Below are positions 16,573-24,284 of a stretch of DNA of 64,000 nucleotides, one piece after another. The notes under the pieces were generated by a model that was given only the letters and a program-made list of their open reading frames with translations, ran no database searches and was not told the DNA's origin. Both the position numbers and the translations under genes were made by a program. Origin of the DNA: Anaerocolumna sp. MB42-C2. Its GTDB lineage: Bacteria; Bacillota; Clostridia; Lachnospirales; Lachnospiraceae. The stretch is taken from the NCBI RefSeq assembly GCF_030913705.1, contig NZ_CP133190.1, positions 558,001 to 622,000 of the forward strand, given 5' to 3'. Every line of letters starts with the position of its first letter. The stretch's first letter is position 1.

Positions 16573-19221
16573 TTATTTTGCTTCGTACCAGTTCGTACCT
16601 GTTTTAACTTCTACCTCTAACGGTATACTCATATCAGCAGCTTTCTGCATCTCTTCTTTTAAGATGCCGCTCACTTCATCCATTTCATCCTTAAAAGCTT
16701 CTATTAATAATTCATCATGAATCTGTAAAATCAGTCTGGAGCGGAGTTTTAATTCTTTCAGCCGTTCGTTGACACGAATCATGGCAATTTTAATAATATC
16801 GGCTGCCGTTCCTTGAATCGGTGAATTCATGGCAACTCTTTCTCCAAATGACCGCTGCATAAAGTTAGAAGAACTTAATTCCGGTATTGGTCTTCGTCTG
16901 CCGAAAAAGGTAGTAACATATCCATCTTTCTTTCCATTTAAAACCAAATCATCCAAATATTGCTTTACCCTGGGATAAGTTTCAAAATACCTGTTAATAT
17001 AATTTTCGGCTTCTTTTCTGGATATATTTAGACCTTGTCCTAATCCGAAAGAGCTAATCCCATATACAATACCAAAATTTACTGCTTTTGCATTACTTCG
17101 CTGTAATGGAGTAACTTCATCAAGAGGTGTATGGAATACCTGGGAAGCGGTGATTCGATGAATATCCTGAGCCTCTTTGTAAGCAGCAATCAATCTTTCA
17201 TCTCCCGACATATGAGCTAATACCCTTAGCTCAATCTGTGAATAATCCGCATCAAGAAAGATATATCCCTCTTCCGGAATAAATACCTTTCTTATTTCTC
17301 TGCCCAATTCCATTCGTATGGGAATATTCTGAAGATTTGGTTCCGTACTGCTGATTCTTCCCGTAGCGGCAATCGTTTGATGAAATTTGCCATGGATTCT
17401 TTCGTCGTTATCAATATATACAGCCAGCCCATCTGCATAGGTGGATTTTAACTTAGTTAACTGCCTGTATTCCAGGATCATGCTGACAACAGGATGCTCA
17501 TTTGCCAGTTTATCCAAAATATCGGCAGAAGTGGAATAACCGGTTTTTGTCTTTTTACCAAAAGGAAGTCTTAATTTTTCGAATAAAACCACACCCAATT
17601 GCTTTGGAGAATTAATATTAAATTCTTCTCCTACCAAATCATAGATTTTAGATTCCAACTCTGCGATTCCCACAGCAAGTTTTTCCCCGTATTTCTTTAA
17701 TTCCCCGCGATTTATATGAATTCCCCGCACTTCCATATCATATAGCGTATAAACCAACGGCATTTCAATTGTAACGAATAATTGATACATGTCCGTATTT
17801 TTTAAAGCACCAACTAAAGGCTCATATGCTTTGTAGCAGACATAACTCTGATAGCAGCAGTAGTTACGAAATTCTTTATTATTTTCAGGGTTTAAGTCCG
17901 CTATATCCGTTTTCCCAAATAAATCATTCATGGATGGTATAGTCATTTTCAAATAATCTCGTGCAATATCATCATAATAATAGGTACTATTTAAGGGATT
18001 TAAAAGATATGCGGCAATCCCTTCATCAAAAACATTACTTTTCTCAGTCGCCCTGATAAAATCTAATTGTGGTTTCAGATTTATTGTAGTCAGGCAGATA
18101 GAAGTGTTAAGCAAATTGCTTACCTTATCCTTTAAATATTCCTCGGTAATAAAGCCTTCCACCCTAATAAAGTAAATATCTTTATCACTGTAGGTTAAAG
18201 ATAATCCTAAAATCTTATCACCTGCTGTTATAAACTGAATTCCTGCTGTCATTTGCGCTGATTCTGACTTTAACAGTTTATTAAAAACTGTCTCTGCCTG
18301 CTCCAAATCATTAAGTACTTTAAAATATTCTTCAATTCCCTCATAATGGGTCACTTCCAATTGAAAACGGTTTAACAGACTCTTAAATTCCAGTCTTTTG
18401 AAGAAAGAATAGGCACCTTCATTATATAAATTACCTAACAGCGCATCTTCCAGATGAAAATCGATGTCGCAATCTATTTTAATAGTTGCCAATGCCTTAC
18501 TCAAAATGGCCAAATCATGGTTATTTCTTAAAGCTTCTTTTGCTTTGGCAGGGCCTATTTCTTCTAAATGTTCGTAAGCATTTTCAATGGAATCATAAGC
18601 GGATATGATTTTTCCAGCAGTTTTCTCTCCGATACCGGGAACCCCTGGTATATTATCGGAAGTATCTCCCATCAAACCTTTTAAATCAATAAATTGCTTG
18701 GGTGTCACACCATAGGTTTCTATAACATCCTTGGTGTTATAGTTTTCAATTTCAGTTCCGCCTTTTTTAGTTTTTGGAATACGTATTTTGATATTATCAC
18801 TGGCCAGCTGCAATAAATCCCTGTCTCCGGATACTAAAGATACCTGATATCCATCCTGTTCACAGGTCTTTGCTATGGTCCCCAGAACATCATCTGCTTC
18901 AAAACCCGGCTTTTCCATAATGGTTATACCCATGGCTTTCAGTACCTCTTTCATAAGCGGAACCTGTCCGCGCAATTCCTCAGGCATAGATTTTCTGGTT
19001 CCTTTATACTGTTCAAACATCTCATGACGGAAAGTCGGCTGATGAACGTCAAAGGCTACCGTAAGATATTCCGGTTTCTCCTCATCTAATATTTTAAACA
19101 TAATATTTAAGAAACCCAATATGGCATTGGTATGAATACCCTCGGAATTGGTCAAATCAGGTATCGCATAAAATGCACGATTTAATATACTATGGCCGTC
19201 AATTAAAACTATTTTTTTCAC
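16573..19221 (-). CDS. polA: DNA polymerase I
   Basis: Repair and Okazaki-fragment-processing polymerase. I start at GTG 19221 (882 residues): AGGAG lies 9 bases upstream and the first residues become MKKIVLIDGHS, the normal family start. Longer in-frame TTG extensions overlap the previous gene. Domains: 5' nuclease (about 1-290; GFEADDVLG, SGDRDLLQL), a vestigial 3'-5' exonuclease region (about 300-470) in which the DxE metal-binding pair is not seen, and the polymerase (about 480-882) with motif A DADYSQIELRVLAHMSGD, motif B RSNAKAVNFGIVYG and motif C QIHDELLIE. Proofreading is therefore probably absent, as in Bacillus Pol I. Confidence 0.95.
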   Translation of the reverse strand: MKKIVLIDGHSILNRAFYAIPDLTNSEGIHTNAILGFLNIMFKILDEEKPEYLTVAFDVHQPTFRHEMFEQYKGTRKSMPEELRGQVPLMKEVLKAMGITIMEKPGFEADDVLGTIAKTCEQDGYQVSLVSGDRDLLQLASDNIKIRIPKTKKGGTEIENYNTKDVIETYGVTPKQFIDLKGLMGDTSDNIPGVPGIGEKTAGKIISAYDSIENAYEHLEEIGPAKAKEALRNNHDLAILSKALATIKIDCDIDFHLEDALLGNLYNEGAYSFFKRLEFKSLLNRFQLEVTHYEGIEEYFKVLNDLEQAETVFNKLLKSESAQMTAGIQFITAGDKILGLSLTYSDKDIYFIRVEGFITEEYLKDKVSNLLNTSICLTTINLKPQLDFIRATEKSNVFDEGIAAYLLNPLNSTYYYDDIARDYLKMTIPSMNDLFGKTDIADLNPENNKEFRNYCCYQSYVCYKAYEPLVGALKNTDMYQLFVTIEMPLVYTLYDMEVRGIHINRGELKKYGEKLAVGIAELESKIYDLVGEEFNINSPKQLGVVLFEKLRLPFGKKTKTGYSTSADILDKLANEHPVVSMILEYRQLTKLKSTYADGLAVYIDNDERIHGKFHQTIAATGRISSTEPNLQNIPIRMELGREIRKVFIPEEGYIFLDADYSQIELRVLAHMSGDERLIAAYKEAQDIHRITASQVFHTPLDEVTPLQRSNAKAVNFGIVYGISSFGLGQGLNISRKEAENYINRYFETYPRVKQYLDDLVLNGKKDGYVTTFFGRRRPIPELSSSNFMQRSFGERVAMNSPIQGTAADIIKIAMIRVNERLKELKLRSRLILQIHDELLIEAFKDEMDEVSGILKEEMQKAADMSIPLEVEVKTGTNWYEAK

Positions 19222-19244
19222 TTTGCTTCTCTCCTCATTCCTAT

Positions 19245-19874
19245 TTAATAATTCCACAAAATCCAATCATTTAAGTCAAATTCCATTCCTATGCTTTTCT
19301 GAATTTCTGTATCTTTCCAAATCCGGTCGCCAAATTTTTCTTCCATTCGTTTTGCTCCATCCGGATCCGTTGTTTTAAGATAAACATATATATCAGATAG
19401 GTGCCTTACTGCTGTACCGGATAAACTATTCGTATCATACTCTTTATCTGTATTATTAAATGCTGCCGGTTTGTCTACCAGAAATATATTTTCTACTAAG
19501 AAATCGCTTTTCTTATTATCATTATTTAATACATCCTCTACTACAAATTCACCAATTCGGAAACTTGAGACGATTGCTACTAAAGTAATCACGATAATTA
19601 ATATGATCCGTTTTCTGATATGTAAAAATTTGTCATGTATAATCCGGTCTTCCGCCAGTCTTAATATATCCATTAAATCCTGATGAAAGTTATTAGACAG
19701 CTCTTTGTCCTCGTCTAATTGTTTCATCCCGGCTAAAAGTACATAATGTACTTCTAATTCTTCCATGCAGTTTGGACACGAATGAACATGATGAATGAAT
19801 TCCTCCAATTGACTTATATTTAATTCATCATTTATAAATGGCACAATGAGCCTTTGAATATCACTGCAATTCAT
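19245..19874 (-). CDS. Membrane protein with N-terminal zinc finger (anti-sigma-factor-like)
   Basis: A 209-residue protein. The N-terminus carries a zf-HC2/anti-sigma-type zinc motif: HVHSCPNC at about residues 28-35, with another Cys at position 3. One membrane segment (RIILIIVITLVAIVSSF) lies at about 89-106, followed by an extracytoplasmic domain of about 100 residues that I do not recognise. The layout (cytoplasmic zinc finger, one membrane pass, outer sensor domain) is that of anti-sigma factors such as RsiW, but no ECF sigma gene is adjacent, so its partner is unknown. AGGAGG lies 6 bases before ATG. Its stop lies 23 bases before polA's GTG, so the two are probably cotranscribed. Confidence 0.7.
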   Translation of the reverse strand: MNCSDIQRLIVPFINDELNISQLEEFIHHVHSCPNCMEELEVHYVLLAGMKQLDEDKELSNNFHQDLMDILRLAEDRIIHDKFLHIRKRIILIIVITLVAIVSSFRIGEFVVEDVLNNDNKKSDFLVENIFLVDKPAAFNNTDKEYDTNSLSGTAVRHLSDIYVYLKTTDPDGAKRMEEKFGDRIWKDTEIQKSIGMEFDLNDWILWNY

Positions 19875-20043
19875 AAATATCCTCCTGCGTATACAACTAG
19901 TAAATATTGTATCCGTTAATAATTCATTTTACCCTTTTTTGCGCAAGGTTTCAACTAATCTTTTGCATTTTGTGAGAATCATACGGCTCTTATTCAAATA
20001 TATAGATAATTTAGAATTTTTTTCATTTCTTTCATATTAAGAC

Positions 20044-20072
20044 TTGCATTATGAAATTAATTATGTTAGAAT
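20044..20072 (+). promoter_or_regulatory. Promoter of tRNA-Leu
   Basis: TTGCAT, a 17-base spacer and TAGAAT, ending 17 bases before the tRNA. Both hexamers are close to consensus and the position fits. Confidence 0.6.
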
Positions 20073-20089
20073 AATCTTCGCTGGTTCAC

Positions 20090-20172
20090 GCGGATGTGGC
20101 GGAATGGCAGACGCAGCAGACTCAAAATCTGCCAAGGGTGACCTTGTGAGGGTTCGAGTCCCTCTATCCGCA
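20090..20172 (+). tRNA. tRNA-Leu (anticodon CAA)
   Basis: The cloverleaf folds fully by eye: acceptor GCGGATG/TATCCGC with one G-T pair, anticodon stem GCAGA/TCTGC enclosing loop CTCAAAA (anticodon CAA, reading UUG), a long variable arm (CAAGG/CCTTG) as expected for a class II tRNA, and T arm GAGGG-TTCGAGT-CCCTC. Discriminator A is present; CCA is not encoded. It has its own promoter and terminator. No integrase lies next to it. Confidence 0.95.
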
Positions 20173-20177
20173 CTTTT

Positions 20178-20226
20178 AAACTCCTCAGAGCTTTGTTGTT
20201 AAAGGCTTTGAGGAGTTTTGTTGTTT
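20178..20226 (+). terminator. Intrinsic terminator of tRNA-Leu
   Basis: AAACTCCTCAGAGCTTT pairs with AAAGGCTTTGAGGAGTTT across a short GTTGTT loop, with one or two mismatches, and is followed by TTGTTGTTT. It begins 6 bases after the tRNA. Confidence 0.75.
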
Positions 20227-20401
20227 CAAGAGTTAGATTACACTATAGTTCTTCTGAGGTAACAGAATTTTTACAATAAATATTTCATTCATCAAATCGT
20301 CTCCTCATATCTGTGTCCACCGGGGCATTCATAGGTACTTCGTTACTCGTGCTTACAGAATGCCCATTTCCCTTGACTTTTAGAAACAATAACATCAAAT
20401 T

Positions 20402-21271
20402 TTAATAGAACTCTTTCCTATTTAACTTTCTCTGAACCAAGAAATCCCGTACTCTTTTTGTCTCTTCTTTGTCACAAATAAAGTTAAAGTGTTTTGCAAC
20501 CTCCGATTCCAGTTCTTCAAAATAATCATACATGAGAAAAAGCTTATCCCATATATCTGCATACTCTCCATTTGGAAAAACACCTTGTACACGTTTCATT
20601 TCTTCTTCTGTAAGATACCTTTTTAAGTACTTACTATGTCCTCCGGTTGTAACCTTAAAAGCATAATGTATACCGATTTTCCAATTTAACATTTTTATGA
20701 ACATTTCCATGATAAGAACCTCGTAACTGTATTTGGAATAATAGAATTCTTCTCTACATAACCCCTTCGATATGTAAATTGACAACCATCGAAATTCATT
20801 GGTAGTGTTATAGAATTCCATCTCTGTTGGTGCCTTAATATAAAATGCATTTTCACTCTCGATTGGTATCAGCTCTTTATAATTATCCTTGTTCAACAGA
20901 ATGATTCTAGGCTCATCATTGCATTTTTCCTTTTCTATATTACATATATCTACAATCGACAGGTCAATTCGATTACCGTCTGCAAATTGTATCAGATAAG
21001 CGAATGTATCTCTACTTGTATAGTCATAGGGGTGCGAATACCAATCCATTGAATACTGAACAATCAATATATCACCAAAACACTTAACCCAGCTTTTATC
21101 TTTTGTGAATTCACGAACATCTGTGACAAAATAGACAATATCAAAGTCACTATATTGGTCATGAACAGCATTTCTATTTGCTCTTGAACCATCCATGGTA
21201 ACAGCGCGTATTCTATCATCATTCATCGCCTTGCCCATAATTAAATCCATCATCTCTGCTTCTGTACGCAT
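20402..21271 (-). CDS. ANT(6)-like aminoglycoside 6-adenylyltransferase
   Basis: Nucleotidyltransferase of the streptomycin adenylyltransferase (ANT(6), AadE/AadK) family, which transfers AMP from ATP to the 6-hydroxyl of streptomycin. Of 289 residues (ANT(6) enzymes are about 285-300), the active-site signature GSRANRNAVHDQYSDFD is at about 28-44 and supplies the two metal-binding Asp, with a third acidic position in RIDLSIVD. FTKDKSWVKCFGD and YTSRDTFAYLIQFADGNR are also family-like. GGAGG lies 11 bases before ATG 21271. This is an isolated gene beside a tRNA in a strand-switch region, so it may be acquired. Whether it confers resistance or is an intrinsic homologue is not known. Confidence 0.85.
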   Translation of the reverse strand: MRTEAEMMDLIMGKAMNDDRIRAVTMDGSRANRNAVHDQYSDFDIVYFVTDVREFTKDKSWVKCFGDILIVQYSMDWYSHPYDYTSRDTFAYLIQFADGNRIDLSIVDICNIEKEKCNDEPRIILLNKDNYKELIPIESENAFYIKAPTEMEFYNTTNEFRWLSIYISKGLCREEFYYSKYSYEVLIMEMFIKMLNWKIGIHYAFKVTTGGHSKYLKRYLTEEEMKRVQGVFPNGEYADIWDKLFLMYDYFEELESEVAKHFNFICDKEETKRVRDFLVQRKLNRKEFY

Positions 21272-21743
21272 AAATTATTCACCTCCACTTATTCAAATCT
21301 TCAATTCCAGTCTATCTAGACCGCCAGATTGCTTTATTATCATGAAATGTAACATTTAGATTTGCTCGAACAATATTTTTCAAATAACCGCTGCACTATT
21401 TTCGTCTACCATACGAGCAACCTTTAAAAATTCTGATTAGCTTCTGTTATTGATATCAGATTCTTTAAATCAACTATATAATAACACAGTTCTATCCGTA
21501 ATAATATTATATCGTTTTTCTAGGATGATTCAACCTACAATATGAATATAGTTTTAGTATTGGAACAAATAATGACGGAAATACGTTGGAAAGAAATATG
21601 AAAATCGAAGGATGTTAAACAGAAATGATACCAAAATATAATAAAGAGTAATTGTAATTTCCATCATAGAATAATTCTATTTATTTGGGGTAATAATTTA
21701 ATGAATACAAGATATCATTATATGTATATAAGGAGGCTAAACA
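21272..21743. other. AT-rich intergenic region between divergent genes
   Basis: 472 bases between the minus-strand ANT(6)-like gene and the plus-strand lipoprotein. I see no tRNA, repeat or convincing gene. A 19-codon open frame (from ATG 21542) lacks a ribosome site. Promoters for both neighbours must lie here, but none matches the consensus well; TTGTAA with TTCTAT (17-base spacer) near 21652-21680 is the best plus-strand candidate and is weak. Confidence 0.5.
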
Positions 21744-22376
21744 ATGAAATTTAAAGTCTTATTTTTAACTTTATTATTATTCACTGTATTATTTACAGGT
21801 TGCACGAAAAAAAATACTGATCAAGGTCAGAATACCCAAGGTGAAACAACACCTACCGCAACACCTGCAGATACTAATACTGAAACTGATACGGCATCAA
21901 ATACAGGCGAAACCACAACGGATGATCAACCGGATACGGTAACAACTGCTTCTATCGTAGATTCAGAAGATGCATTTGTTAAAGCAATTAGCAAAGATGG
22001 AACCTGGATTATCGCCACATTAAAGGATTTAACTATTAATCAGGATCTTAACTTAGAGGGTGAATTTAAAAACGGTAAAAAAGATGATCAGGGTAAAGAT
22101 GTAATCCAACGTAAAATAGCACTATATACTCAAGATGAAAATAGAACTGTTACCGCAAGATTTACTTTAACCGCACCGAAAATAACAATAAACAGCCCTA
22201 TGGCCAGTATTCAGCATGGTACCTTTAAAGGGGATGTATATGTAAATGTAAGTGATTTTCAATTAGTTGATGCCACTGTAGACGGAAATGTATATTTTAC
22301 TACCGATGAAGCCAAGTCCACTTTCAAAATGGATGAAACCAGTAAAATAACCGGTAAACAGGAATTAAAGAAGTAA
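21744..22376 (+). CDS. Lipoprotein of unknown function
   Basis: A 210-residue exported protein. The signal peptide MKFKVLFLTLLLFTVLF ends in a lipobox (LFTGC, lipidated Cys at about residue 20). A Thr/Asp/Gln-rich, low-complexity linker follows (about 23-72), then a beta-rich domain (about 73-210) with repeated short strands (DLTINQDLNLEG, KITINSP, VDGNVYF) that recalls beta-helix or polymer-forming folds. I do not recognise the family. AAGGAGG lies 7 bases before ATG. It is the only plus-strand protein gene in the window. It converges on the end of the motility operon, with a bidirectional terminator between. Confidence 0.8.
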   Translation: MKFKVLFLTLLLFTVLFTGCTKKNTDQGQNTQGETTPTATPADTNTETDTASNTGETTTDDQPDTVTTASIVDSEDAFVKAISKDGTWIIATLKDLTINQDLNLEGEFKNGKKDDQGKDVIQRKIALYTQDENRTVTARFTLTAPKITINSPMASIQHGTFKGDVYVNVSDFQLVDATVDGNVYFTTDEAKSTFKMDETSKITGKQELKK

Positions 22377-22442
22377 TTTTATCGTTATAATTTGAGGAAG
22401 CTGCAGTATTATTAAAGATATCGGCATAAGATTTATTTAAGT

Positions 22443-22562
22443 CTATTCTTCATAATCTAACAGCTTCCTAATATTCTTTCTAATTTGCTGCTCCTGGCGC
22501 TGATACGCTTTCACTTCAATGACAGCTAAAACTTGAGCGTTATGTGTGTCCTGCCGTTCGAG
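22443..22562 (-). pseudogene. Possible gene remnant (39-codon open frame without start)
   Basis: On the minus strand a frame stays open from before 22562 to TAG at 22443. Its sequence looks protein-like (Lys/Arg/Gln/Glu-rich amphipathic helix, e.g. AVIEVKAYQRQEQQIRKNIR) and it is richer in G+C than its surroundings. There is no ATG and no ribosome site. It is probably the tail of a decayed gene; I cannot name the family, and it could be chance. Confidence 0.3.
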
Positions 22563-22612
22563 CTTTTTATTTTCATGGAAAGTTCGGAGAACTTTCTTAT
22601 GAAATAAAAAAG
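22563..22612. terminator. Bidirectional terminator between convergent transcripts
   Basis: An imperfect stem of about 22 bp: 22563-22585 (CTTTTTATTTTCAT...GTTC) pairs with 22589-22612 (GAAC...ATGAAATAAAAAAG), with a 3-nt loop. T-runs or A-runs flank both sides. It lies between the plus-strand lipoprotein and the minus-strand YceG-like gene, so it can end both transcripts, including the fla/che operon. Confidence 0.7.
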
Positions 22613-22662
22613 ACAAATAACTTAATACGATAAATTATTTGCCAAGTGTTCCTGCTCATATC

Positions 22663-23265
22663 TTATTTCGTTATAATAGCATCTGCTATATCTTCATAAG
22701 AAGAGTATTTTTCTATCTGATATTCACCAATATTAATATCGGTAGTATACTTATTGATTTTTAAATATTGATTAAATGCTTTAGAATCTTCAATAATCCC
22801 TTTATTTTTTAATAGATTAGATACATCTTCCGAAGTCATTCCTGATGTAATTCGAAACGTAATACCTTTTTGATCTGTTTTATTCACTTCCGGTGTTGCA
22901 GCAGACGTATCGGTATTAGTTGTCTCCGGTTCATCTGCAGGTACAGAATCCGGGCTTTTTGCAGGTTTCACTTCCTTTGTATCAGTGGGTTTAACCGTAG
23001 GTTCAGCCGTCGGAGTCGCGGTCGGTTGTACTGTAGGAATTGCGGATGGATCCTTGGCAGGTTCTGCGGCAGGAGTTACTGATGGTTTAATAATATCATC
23101 CAAATCAGTATCACTTTGTTTTACCATGCCCAGATTTTCTGCCCGTTTAATAATCTCATCGTCGGATAACTGAGTTTTAGAGGATACATGATAAGAAGTT
23201 GCTAAAATAACGGTCGCAAATAAAATACCCACTCCCATACCTCTTAAATAATACTTTAGTTTCAT
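22663..23265 (-). CDS. Membrane protein with YceG/MltG-like C-terminal domain
   Basis: A 200-residue protein: N-terminal membrane anchor (about 5-27, YLRGMGVGILFATVILATS), a long Pro/Thr/Lys-rich linker (about 55-130) with repeated PTV/PTAEP-like units, and a C-terminal segment of about 65 residues (FRITSGMTSEDVSNLLKNKG, then INIGEYQIEK) that resembles the LysM-like substrate-binding subdomain at the start of YceG/MltG transglycosylases. The catalytic part is missing, so a binding rather than enzymatic role is inferred. Last gene of the motility cluster, 37 bases after the SwrB-like gene and ended by the terminator at 22563-22612. A flagellar role is suggested only by position. Confidence 0.7.
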   Translation of the reverse strand: MKLKYYLRGMGVGILFATVILATSYHVSSKTQLSDDEIIKRAENLGMVKQSDTDLDDIIKPSVTPAAEPAKDPSAIPTVQPTATPTAEPTVKPTDTKEVKPAKSPDSVPADEPETTNTDTSAATPEVNKTDQKGITFRITSGMTSEDVSNLLKNKGIIEDSKAFNQYLKINKYTTDINIGEYQIEKYSSYEDIADAIITK

Positions 23266-23302
23266 ATTAAATTCAAACCTTTCAATTTTCTAAGACCTAC
23301 GA

Positions 23303-23941
23303 TTATTTATCTTTATACAAATCAATAACCAGCTTTACTTCACCTTGTCCAAGTTCTAAGGTTCTGGATATATCTATCACAGAAAATCCTTGCGAATACA
23401 TTTCAAGTATTTTTTGATTATGATTATTTAAAGTTTCCGTATCCGTATTTACGTTTAGGTTTTCTATCTCCTCTTTTACGGCTTTACGACTGACAGATTT
23501 AGAGTTGTTTTTAGCTTTAACGGCTTCCGGCTCCGTTTTATTCATTTCTGCTAAATTCATTTTTGCCTTATCAATATTCTTAACAGTTTCTTTTAGTTCT
23601 GTTTCTTTCTCGTTCAGCATATTGTATAAAAATACAACTTCCTCGTGATTTTGGTTTATTTTCTCCATTACCTGATTTGAAAAATCATTTACAGCAATAA
23701 TCTTTTCATTTGATAACTGACTTAACTTATCTTCTGTTTTTGCTGTGATTTGCTCGGAAACTTCGGAAATTAATGTCTCAACTTTATCTTTTATGCCCTC
23801 CATTTCAGTCAGGCTTAATTCCCGCGCATTAGCAAGTGTTGCGTAGACATCACCGCTATTGCCTGATTTATCTACTAAGAAGCAACTCAGTATTAGGATT
23901 CCTGCTCCTACTATGATTAAAAAAATTACCAAAGGTGTCAT
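23303..23941 (-). CDS. SwrB-like membrane protein (DUF6115-type)
   Basis: A 212-residue protein: one N-terminal membrane segment (LVIFLIIVGAGILILSCFL), a central coiled coil (about 45-150), a Lys/Asn-rich linker and a C-terminal helix-turn-helix-like end (ILEMYSQGFSVIDISRTLEL). This layout and its place after the motility sigma factor match Bacillus SwrB (YlxL), which promotes activation of the flagellar export apparatus. Direct sequence similarity is low, so the link is by architecture and synteny. 14 bases after the preceding small gene. Confidence 0.65.
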   Translation of the reverse strand: MTPLVIFLIIVGAGILILSCFLVDKSGNSGDVYATLANARELSLTEMEGIKDKVETLISEVSEQITAKTEDKLSQLSNEKIIAVNDFSNQVMEKINQNHEEVVFLYNMLNEKETELKETVKNIDKAKMNLAEMNKTEPEAVKAKNNSKSVSRKAVKEEIENLNVNTDTETLNNHNQKILEMYSQGFSVIDISRTLELGQGEVKLVIDLYKDK

Positions 23942-23955
23942 TCTATTCTCTCCTG

Positions 23956-24270
23956 TTATATTTTAATATCTATGGAACCAGATCGAAATTTATCTTTAGG
24001 TACTGCTCCTTTGTTGTTCTTCTTTTTTTTCTTTTCTTTCGAACCGGAATAAGAATTATTACCTTTTTCTTTCGCATCATAACGGTATTCCTTATTCTCG
24101 CTTTTAATTGTTTCCACGGTTTGTTGGCTGTTATGTTTAATATGATTATTAATTTGCTGCCCTATCACGATCTGATCATTTAAAGGCTTTTGACTTTCCT
24201 GATGTTTATAAAGAGACGCCTCTTGTGATTTGGGAGCCATCGCTGCAATTTCAATCGGTGTAATTGGCAT
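23956..24270 (-). CDS. Small hydrophilic protein in the motility operon, unknown function
   Basis: A 104-residue protein, translated from a strong ribosome site (AAAGGAGGG, 6-7 bases before ATG). The N-terminus MPITPIEIAAMAPKSQEAS is the most ordered part; the remainder is Lys/Asn/Ser-rich, ending in a poly-lysine tract (KEKKKKKNNKG). No membrane segment or known domain. It lies between fapA (14 bases upstream) and the SwrB-like gene (14 bases downstream). Tight spacing shows that it is an operon member. Probably largely disordered. Confidence 0.7.
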   Translation of the reverse strand: MPITPIEIAAMAPKSQEASLYKHQESQKPLNDQIVIGQQINNHIKHNSQQTVETIKSENKEYRYDAKEKGNNSYSGSKEKKKKKNNKGAVPKDKFRSGSIDIKI

Positions 24271-24284
24271 CGATATTCCCTCCT

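Noticed and set aside
20090..20172. tRNA-Leu as the attachment site of an integrated element
   Set aside because: No integrase, phage or conjugation gene, and no direct repeat of the tRNA 3' end was found in the following kilobases.
21542..21601. 19-codon ORF upstream of the lipoprotein
   Set aside because: No ribosome site, no conserved feature; length is within chance expectation.
22394..22468. AGGAAGCTG ... CAGCTTCCT inverted repeat after the lipoprotein gene
   Set aside because: The loop is about 55 bases and the right arm lies in the possible gene remnant; the compact hairpin at 22563-22612 is the better terminator.
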